Assembly (NCBI GenBank): GCA_026225155.1
Contig: JAMFSG010000105.1
Location: 1 to 5,017 of the forward strand
Reading direction: 5' to 3'
From: Verrucomicrobiota bacterium
GTDB lineage: Bacteria > Verrucomicrobiota > Verrucomicrobiia > Limisphaerales > UBA11358
DNA length: 5,017 bases
In this document: positions 1 through 5,017 of the stretch, in pieces
Layout: each line of letters starts with the position of its first letter
How positions within the stretch are numbered: the stretch's first letter is position 1
The notes under the pieces: model-generated
What the model saw: the letters and a program-made list of their open reading frames with translations, nothing else
Databases searched by the model: none
Told to the model about the DNA's origin: nothing
Position numbers and translations under genes: made by a program

Positions 1-1023
1 AAGTTGTCCGAGCTGCTGGCTGGAAACACCCGCGTCGGCGGTGATTGAAATTTTTGGAAAAAATGCCGCGCGCGCCGCGCCGATGTTCGCGTTGGCAGCT
101 TTCAATTGATGTTCAGCTTCCAAAATATCCGGTCGGCGTTGCAACAGGTCGGACGGCAAACCCGGCGGCAAATCGGTCAATAATTTTTGCGCGTTCAACG
201 GTTGCACCGGCGGCAGATTCGTTGGCAGGGTTTCGCCGACAAGCAAAACGAGCGCATGATCCGCTTGCTGCCGCAACTGATCGTAATTCGCGATGCTGAC
301 TTTGGCGGTTTCCACTTGCGCCTCGGCGGTGCGCAGATCGAGTTCGGAAATGTTGCCGACATCGTAGCTTTGTTTGTTCAGATCATAAGCTGACTGCACC
401 GACGCGAGCGTGCTCTGCGCGACGGCGAGTTGTTCGCCGTATTGCAATTCGGTCAGATATTGAACGGCGACTTCGGAGATAAGCGCGATGTGCGCGTTGC
501 GCTGCGCTTCTTCCGTCGCAAAATAATTTTCCAACGCCTGCGCTTTCAAACTCCGGATGCGTCCGAATAAATCCAGTTCGTAAGAAGTTGTGCCGATGCC
601 CAAACTCCATTGTTTTTCTAGCTGACTTTGACCGGGCAGAAGATCAGTTTGGCCCGGAGATAATAACTGATATTTCGATAAATGTTGGCGATTGTAGCCG
701 GCAGTGCCATCAACCTGCGGAAACAGATTTGCTCGCGCGATGCGATATTGCGCCTGCGAAACTTCGACGTTCAAAACGGCCACGCGCAGATCGCGATTGT
801 TCGTTAACGCCAGTCCGATGAGTTGTTGCAAACGCGCGTCTTGAAAAAATTCCCGCCAGCCAATGTCGGCGACGGCGTTAGTTTTTTGACTGGAATCATT
901 TTGCGCAGAATTCTCCGGCCACGTTTGCGCGACGGGCGGCGCGGGTTGTTTATATTTTGGCGCGAGCGTGCAGCCGGTGACGGTCAGTCCGATGAACGCG
1001 ATGATGGTGAAAAATTTGTTCAT
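1..1023 (-). CDS. Outer-membrane efflux channel lipoprotein, OprM/NodT type (3' end cut off)
   Basis: Outer-membrane channel of a tripartite RND pump: a lipid-anchored trimer that carries substrates from the periplasm to the outside. The frame is open from the ATG at 1023-1021 to the window edge, giving 341 residues. OprM-like proteins are usually about 470-490 residues, so roughly the last 130-150 are missing. The start is supported by a signal peptide (MNKFF, then a hydrophobic stretch) ending in the lipobox VTGC with Cys18, followed by LAPKYKQP, the usual mature N-terminus of this family. Residue 19 is Thr, not Asp, which by the E. coli Lol rule suits outer-membrane sorting. Family motifs follow: YELDLFGRIRSLKAQALENY (148-167), the hairpin-tip motif VGNISELD (222-229) and the second-repeat RRPDILEAEHQLKAANANIG (296-315), then ARAAFFPKIS. 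These cover the first outer-membrane-efflux domain and the start of the second. It starts 7 bases after the pump gene ends and is probably translated from the same mRNA. The frame is intact. Family assignment is secure; the substrate is unknown. Confidence 0.95.
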   Translation of the reverse strand, partial: MNKFFTIIAFIGLTVTGCTLAPKYKQPAPPVAQTWPENSAQNDSSQKTNAVADIGWREFFQDARLQQLIGLALTNNRDLRVAVLNVEVSQAQYRIARANLFPQVDGTAGYNRQHLSKYQLLSPGQTDLLPGQSQLEKQWSLGIGTTSYELDLFGRIRSLKAQALENYFATEEAQRNAHIALISEVAVQYLTELQYGEQLAVAQSTLASVQSAYDLNKQSYDVGNISELDLRTAEAQVETAKVSIANYDQLRQQADHALVLLVGETLPTNLPPVQPLNAQKLLTDLPPGLPSDLLQRRPDILEAEHQLKAANANIGAARAAFFPKISITADAGVSSQQLGQL

Positions 1024-1030
1024 GCGAATT
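1024..1030 (-). other. Pump-channel gene junction, no Shine-Dalgarno
   Basis: Seven bases (AATTCGC in the coding sense) separate the pump's TAA from the channel's ATG. Sequence upstream of the ATG (CCGATGCCAAATAAAATTCGC) has no recognisable Shine-Dalgarno motif and is A/T-rich next to the stop. This tight spacing makes the channel gene the third member of the same transcript. Translational coupling is likely but inferred. Confidence 0.75.
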
Positions 1031-4000
1031 TTATTTGGCATCGGGATTTTTTGGCGCGGTCGCAGCGGCTTGCGCCGCCAATTCCAGACGACTCGGTCTG
1101 TGTTTGAAGATGCGGCGCACGACGACGAAGAAAACCGGCACGAGGAAAATTGCCAGCACCGTGCCGGCGATCATGCCGCCGACCACGCCGGTGCCGATGG
1201 CATTTTGACTGCCGGAGCCCGCGCCGTTACTCAAAGCGAGCGGCAACACACCGAGGATGAATGCGAACGATGTCATCAAGATTGGGCGCAGCCGCAGATG
1301 CACGGCTTCGAGCGTGGCTTCAATCAAGCCCATGCCTTGCGCTTGCAAATCTTTGGCGAACTCGATGATCAGAATCGCGTTTTTGGTCGAAAGGCCGATG
1401 GTCGTCAGCAAACCGACTTTGAAATAAACGTCGTTTGGTAAACCGCACAGCGTCGCGGCGATCAACGCGCCGAGCACGCCGAGCGGCACGACCAAAATCA
1501 CGGCGAACGGAATGGACCAACTTTCGTAAAGTGCGGCGAGGCACAAAAACACGACGAGCAGCGAAATGGTGTAAAGCGCGGGCGCTTGTGATCCCGACAA
1601 ACGTTCTTCGTAAGATTGTCCGGTCCATTCGCCGCTGATGCCGGGCGGAAGTTTCTTCACGAGATTTTCAATTTCTTCCATCGCGACGCCGGAACTTTTT
1701 CCAGGCGACGCCGTGCCGACAATTTCCAGCGACGGAAATCCGTTGTAGCGTTCGAGCCGCGGTGAACCGTAAATCCAGTGCATCGTGGTGAAGGCCGAAA
1801 GCGGAACCATCGTGCCGCTGCTGTTGCGGACGAAAACTTTTTTGATGTCGTCGGGCAACATTCGATACGGCGCGTCGAGCATGACGATGACTTGTTGCAC
1901 GCGGTTGCCGTCCACGAAATTATTGACGTAAGCCGAACCGAAATCCGCCTGCAATGTGGTGTTGATGTCCGCGAGTGCGACGCCGAGCGTCGTGGCTTTG
2001 TCGCGATCAATATCAATTTTCAATTGCGCCGTGTCTTCCATTCCTTGCGGGCGCACTTGCGTGACGATTTTGCTTTGCGCGGCCATGCCGAGCAGTTGAT
2101 TGCGCGCGGCCATCAATTGCGCGTGGCCGAGCGAACCTTGATCTTGCAGTTCGTAATCGAAGCCGGCGGAGTTACCGAGTTCGGAAATCGCGGGCGGATT
2201 GATCGGATAAATGATCGCGTCCTGGATGCCGGACAAACCCATGAACGCGCGTCCGATGATGGCTTGCACGCGATGCGCTTTGCCTTTGCGCTGACTCCAA
2301 TCTTTCAAACGCGCGAACGCGATGCCCGCGTTCTGGCCGCGACCATTGAAACTAAATCCCGTAAGCGCGATGACGTCGCTGATCTCCGGTTGTTTTTTGT
2401 AAAACGCTTCAACTTGTTTGACGACTTCTAAAGTGCGTTGTTGCGTCGCGCCAACAGGCAATTGAATTGCGGTGATGAAATAGCCTTGATCTTCTTCCGG
2501 CAAAAAGGACGACGGCAAACGCACGTAAAGCCAGCCGACCGCGAGCAAAATCACGGCGTAAATCAAAAGATACGCCGCCGCTTTCTTCAAAATGCGCGCT
2601 ACGACGCTTTGATATTTAGTTGTGCCAGCTCTGAAGCCGCGATTGAACCAACCAAACGGCCCGGGTTTCTCGTGTTGCTCGCCCTTTTTCATCGGCTTCA
2701 AAAGCGTTGCGCAGAGCGCAGGCGTGAGCGACATCGCGAGAAAAATGGAGAACAACATCGCGGCGACCATCGCGAGCGAAAATTGCCGGTAAATCGCGCC
2801 GACCGAGCCGCCGAAAAACGCCATCGGGATGAACACCGCCGTCAGCACGAGCGTGATCGCGACGAGCGCGCCGGTGATCTGTTCCATCGCTTTGCGCGTC
2901 GCGTCGCGCGGCGACAAACCTTCTTCGTTCATGATGCGCTCGACGTTTTCGACGACGACAATCGCGTCGTCCACGAGCAAACCGATCGCCAGCACGACGC
3001 CGAACAGCGTCAGCACGTTGATGGAAAATCCGAACGCATACATGATCGTGAACGTGCCGAGGAGGGCGACGGGCACGACAATCGTGGGAATGAAAGTGGC
3101 GCGAATGTTTTGCAGAAAAATAAAAATGACGATGAACACGAGCGCGATGGCTTCGAACAAAGTTTCCACGACGTTGACGATCGAGATGTGGACGAACGTG
3201 GAGCTGTCATACGGATAATCCACTTTGATGTCGGGCGGAAATAATTTGGACAGCTCGGTGACTTTCGCGCGCACGGCTTCGGCAGTGGCGAGCGCGTTCG
3301 CAGTCGGCGTCAATTTGATGCCGACAGCGGCGGCGGGAATTCCATTCACACGCGCCTGCGTGACGTAATTTTGTCCGCCGAGCGAAACTTTCGCGACGTC
3401 GCGCAAACGCACGCGCGAGCCGTCGGTGTTGACGTGCAATAAAATATTTCCGAATTCTTCTGCCGTGCGCAGCGTGCTCTGGCCTTGCAATGTGACGTTG
3501 AGTTCTTGTCCGTGCATCGCCGGCGTGTCGCCGATCTGGCCGACGGGAACTTGAATGTTTTGCGCTTGAATCGCGGCGATGACGTCGCCCGCCGTAAGAT
3601 TAAAACTGTTCAGCTTTGCCGGATCCATCCAGATGCGCATCGCGTATTCCGTGCCGAATTCATCCGCTTCGCCCACGCCATCCACGCGCCGCACGGGATC
3701 GAGAATGTGTGTGGCGATATAATTGCCCAGCGCGATGTCATCCATTTTTCCGCTCGGATCGGACAGCGTGAAGAACATCAAAAAGTTGCGCGTGGCTTTG
3801 GCGACGACGATGCCTTGTTGTTGCACGACTTGCGGCAAACTCGGCGTGGCCAGTTGCAATTTATTTTGCACCTGCACCTGCGCGATGTCGGGATTCGTGC
3901 CCGGTTGAAAATAAAGCGTGATGACCGATTGGCCGGACGAATCGCTCGTGGACGAAATGTAAAGCAGCCCGTCAATGCCATTCATCTGCTGCTCGATCAC

Positions 4001-4189
4001 CGACGTCACCGTGTCTTGCAAGATTTCGGCGGACGCGCCCGCGTAAGTTGCCGTGACGGAAACGGACGGTGGCGCGATGCTCGGATATTGCGCGACGGGC
4101 AATTTGGTGATCGCCAACCCGCCCATCAACATGATGAGAATCGAGACGACCCAGGCGAAGACCGGACGGTCAATGAAAAATCTGGCCAT
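1031..4189 (-). CDS. RND multidrug efflux pump, HAE1 family (AcrB/MexB-like), complete
   Basis: Inner-membrane drug/proton antiporter, working as a homotrimer that exports amphipathic compounds through the adaptor and channel encoded beside it. At 1052 residues it matches AcrB (1049), to which it aligns along nearly its whole length. Layout: TM1 (about 10-28), periplasmic porter/docking half (about 40-330), TM2-TM6 (about 337-494), TM7 (about 538-555), second periplasmic half (about 560-865), TM8-TM12 (about 872-1024) and a short Ala-rich cytosolic tail. The proton relay is complete: D407 and D408 in GLLVDDAIVVVENVER, K936 in IGLSTKNAIL, and R966 and T973 in LRLRPILMTS. Other hallmarks are the N-terminal MARFFIDRPVFAWV, the switch loop GFSFNGRGQN (611-620), GSPRLERYNG and ESWSIPF. 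Pocket residues F136, F178, F612, F614 and F625 are kept, but the position of AcrB F610 is I607. The ATG fits the conserved MxxFFIxRP start; no Shine-Dalgarno is visible. Substrate range cannot be read from sequence. Because homology to AcrB/MexB is clear but orthology is not shown, no gene symbol is given. Confidence 0.98.
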   Translation of the reverse strand: MARFFIDRPVFAWVVSILIMLMGGLAITKLPVAQYPSIAPPSVSVTATYAGASAEILQDTVTSVIEQQMNGIDGLLYISSTSDSSGQSVITLYFQPGTNPDIAQVQVQNKLQLATPSLPQVVQQQGIVVAKATRNFLMFFTLSDPSGKMDDIALGNYIATHILDPVRRVDGVGEADEFGTEYAMRIWMDPAKLNSFNLTAGDVIAAIQAQNIQVPVGQIGDTPAMHGQELNVTLQGQSTLRTAEEFGNILLHVNTDGSRVRLRDVAKVSLGGQNYVTQARVNGIPAAAVGIKLTPTANALATAEAVRAKVTELSKLFPPDIKVDYPYDSSTFVHISIVNVVETLFEAIALVFIVIFIFLQNIRATFIPTIVVPVALLGTFTIMYAFGFSINVLTLFGVVLAIGLLVDDAIVVVENVERIMNEEGLSPRDATRKAMEQITGALVAITLVLTAVFIPMAFFGGSVGAIYRQFSLAMVAAMLFSIFLAMSLTPALCATLLKPMKKGEQHEKPGPFGWFNRGFRAGTTKYQSVVARILKKAAAYLLIYAVILLAVGWLYVRLPSSFLPEEDQGYFITAIQLPVGATQQRTLEVVKQVEAFYKKQPEISDVIALTGFSFNGRGQNAGIAFARLKDWSQRKGKAHRVQAIIGRAFMGLSGIQDAIIYPINPPAISELGNSAGFDYELQDQGSLGHAQLMAARNQLLGMAAQSKIVTQVRPQGMEDTAQLKIDIDRDKATTLGVALADINTTLQADFGSAYVNNFVDGNRVQQVIVMLDAPYRMLPDDIKKVFVRNSSGTMVPLSAFTTMHWIYGSPRLERYNGFPSLEIVGTASPGKSSGVAMEEIENLVKKLPPGISGEWTGQSYEERLSGSQAPALYTISLLVVFLCLAALYESWSIPFAVILVVPLGVLGALIAATLCGLPNDVYFKVGLLTTIGLSTKNAILIIEFAKDLQAQGMGLIEATLEAVHLRLRPILMTSFAFILGVLPLALSNGAGSGSQNAIGTGVVGGMIAGTVLAIFLVPVFFVVVRRIFKHRPSRLELAAQAAATAPKNPDAK

Positions 4190-4194
4190 GTGAT
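4190..4194 (-). other. Adaptor-pump gene junction, no Shine-Dalgarno
   Basis: Five bases (ATCAC in the coding sense) separate the adaptor's TAA from the pump's ATG. The bases upstream of the ATG read CCAAAACCATAAATCAC, with no GGAG- or GAGG-like sequence. There is no room for a promoter or terminator between the genes, so they should be co-transcribed. The pump is probably translated by coupling or re-initiation from the adaptor, which is inferred. Confidence 0.75.
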
Positions 4195-5017
4195 TTATGG
4201 TTTTGGCTGGCTGGCCGCCGGCGCGTTCGTCGAAGTCTCAAACGGAACCGGATTCACCGTCATGCCGGGCTGAACTTTTTGCAGACCGTCCACGATGACG
4301 CGTTCGCCGGCTTTTAATCCATCCGTCACAATCCATTTGTCACCGAACGCGGTGTCGGCCTTCACCGGCTGCACGGCCACTGTGTTGGTTGATGTCACGA
4401 TGAGCACCGTCGCGCTGCCATCCGCGTTGTGAACGACCGCGCGTTGCGAAACGGCGATGGCGTCGCTGTTGACCGCTTGCTCCAATTCGCCGCGCGCAAA
4501 CATTCCCGGCAGCAGCAAGCCGTCGGGATTCGGAAATTCCGCGCGCAACGTCACCATGCCCGTCGTCGGATCAACCGTGATGTCGGAGAAAAGTAATTTT
4601 CCAGCGAGCGGATAAGTCGAACCGTCTTCCAAAATCAATGTCACTTTTGCCGTGCCGGGTTCGATGCTTTTGAACTGGCCGTCCGCCAGTTGTTTGCGCA
4701 ACCGCAAAATGTCCACGCTCGATTGTGTGAAATCAAAATAGATCGGATCAAGTTGTTGGATGAGCGCGAGTTGCGTCACTTCGCTTTGGCCGACCAACGC
4801 GCCTTCCGTCGCCAGCGCTTTGCCGATGCGACCGGAAATCGGCGCGGTCACGGTCGCGTAACCGAGATTCAAACTCGCGGTTTCCAGATTCGCCTTCGCG
4901 GTCAAAATATCGGCATTGCCTTGCGCGGCGGCGGAAACGGCCGTGTCGTAATCCGATTGGCTGACCGCGTGAATGCCGACGAGAACTTTATCGCGATCTG
5001 CCTGCGCCTGTGCTTGT
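4195..5017 (-). CDS. RND efflux periplasmic adaptor (membrane fusion protein), AcrA/MexA-like (5' end cut off)
   Basis: Periplasmic adaptor joining the RND pump to the outer-membrane channel. The frame is open to the right edge: 273 full codons before TAA, with the first complete codon at 5016-5014. AcrA has 397 residues, so about 120 are missing, including the signal peptide, lipobox and first hairpin helix. Fragment residues 1-53 are the second hairpin helix, with the channel-docking RxxxLxxxxxxS motif (R8, L12, S19). Next comes the second lipoyl half-motif, TVTAPISGRIGKALATEGAL (55-74), then LALIQQLDPIYFDFTQSS (83-100) and the beta-barrel domain with FSDITVDPTTGMVTLRAEFP (143-162) and LLPGMFARGELE (168-179). 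The membrane-proximal domain includes FGDKWIVTDGLKAGERVIVD (224-243) and GLQKVQPGM. The tail is low-complexity (NAPAASQPKP). These blocks match AcrA almost one for one. A TTG at 4905-4903 could be mistaken for a start, but conserved adaptor sequence continues upstream, so it is an internal Leu codon. The gene is first of the three, and the pump start lies 5 bases after its stop. Confidence 0.96.
   Translation of the reverse strand, partial: QAQAQADRDKVLVGIHAVSQSDYDTAVSAAAQGNADILTAKANLETASLNLGYATVTAPISGRIGKALATEGALVGQSEVTQLALIQQLDPIYFDFTQSSVDILRLRKQLADGQFKSIEPGTAKVTLILEDGSTYPLAGKLLFSDITVDPTTGMVTLRAEFPNPDGLLLPGMFARGELEQAVNSDAIAVSQRAVVHNADGSATVLIVTSTNTVAVQPVKADTAFGDKWIVTDGLKAGERVIVDGLQKVQPGMTVNPVPFETSTNAPAASQPKP

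Noticed and set aside
62..80. GC-alternating tract (gccgcgcgcgccgcgc) as a possible repeat or stem-loop
   Set aside because: It encodes the conserved GAARAAFFP part of the channel protein, and its composition follows from Ala GCG/GCC and Arg CGC codons. It has no T-run and no repeat copies elsewhere in the window.
383..610. Minus-strand and plus-strand short frames across 45-1107
   Set aside because: All overlap the conserved outer-membrane channel gene in other frames and give low-complexity Arg-rich products with no family features.
1778..2431. Possible plus-strand gene of 217 codons
   Set aside because: Antisense shadow of the conserved second periplasmic half of the pump; its composition is typical of reverse-complement reading and it has no motif.
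2438..3244. A 268-codon plus-strand open frame antisense to the pump, with others in the same register at 1778-2431 and 3485-4273
   Set aside because: All three sit in the frame whose codons are exact complements of the pump's codons. They stay open because the pump rarely uses TTA, CTA or TCA codons. Their products are Arg/His/Asp-rich with no recognisable domain, while the minus-strand protein is a full, conserved RND pump.
4195..4905. Adaptor starting at the TTG at 4905 as a complete 236-residue protein
   Set aside because: The frame stays open to the window edge, and the sequence upstream of the TTG is clear adaptor hairpin, including the RLS motif and SQSDYDTA. The gene is cut by the edge and does not start at 4905.
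1..5017. A previously undescribed system, mobile element, CRISPR array, tRNA/rRNA, promoter or terminator
   Set aside because: Both strands were read. Apart from 5- and 7-base gaps, every base lies in one of three well-known efflux genes. No direct or inverted repeats, transposase or integrase motifs, RNA genes or T-tailed hairpins were seen.

Overview
The window holds one gene cluster, all on the minus strand: a tripartite RND (resistance-nodulation-division) multidrug efflux operon of the MexAB-OprM / AcrAB type. In transcription order (right to left) it has a periplasmic adaptor (4195-5017, N-terminus cut by the window edge), a complete inner-membrane HAE1-family RND pump (1031-4189, 1052 residues), and an outer-membrane channel lipoprotein of the OprM/NodT type (1-1023, C-terminus cut by the window edge). 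The genes are 5 and 7 bases apart, so they almost certainly share one transcript. Its promoter, and any TetR-type or two-component regulator, would lie beyond position 5017.

The three products form one machine. The adaptor carries the RxxxLxxxxxxS hairpin-tip motif that docks on the outer-membrane channel, and the channel carries the matching VGxxSxLD tip motif. The pump keeps the full proton-relay set (D407, D408, K936, R966, T973). Drugs or other amphipathic compounds would be taken from the periplasm or outer leaflet and pushed through the channel out of the cell, driven by the proton gradient.

The organism is a Gram-negative (diderm) bacterium, because the system spans two membranes. The DNA is moderately GC-rich with heavy use of GCG (Ala), TTG (Leu) and AAA/GAA, and neither internal start has a recognisable Shine-Dalgarno sequence. 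This would suit a Verrucomicrobiota-like or other non-proteobacterial diderm, but that placement is a weak inference.

The window is essentially fully coding. I found no RNA gene, mobile element, repeat, CRISPR array, promoter or terminator, and no previously undescribed system. The points worth a second look are substitutions lining the pump's predicted drug-binding pocket and the Shine-Dalgarno-free gene junctions.
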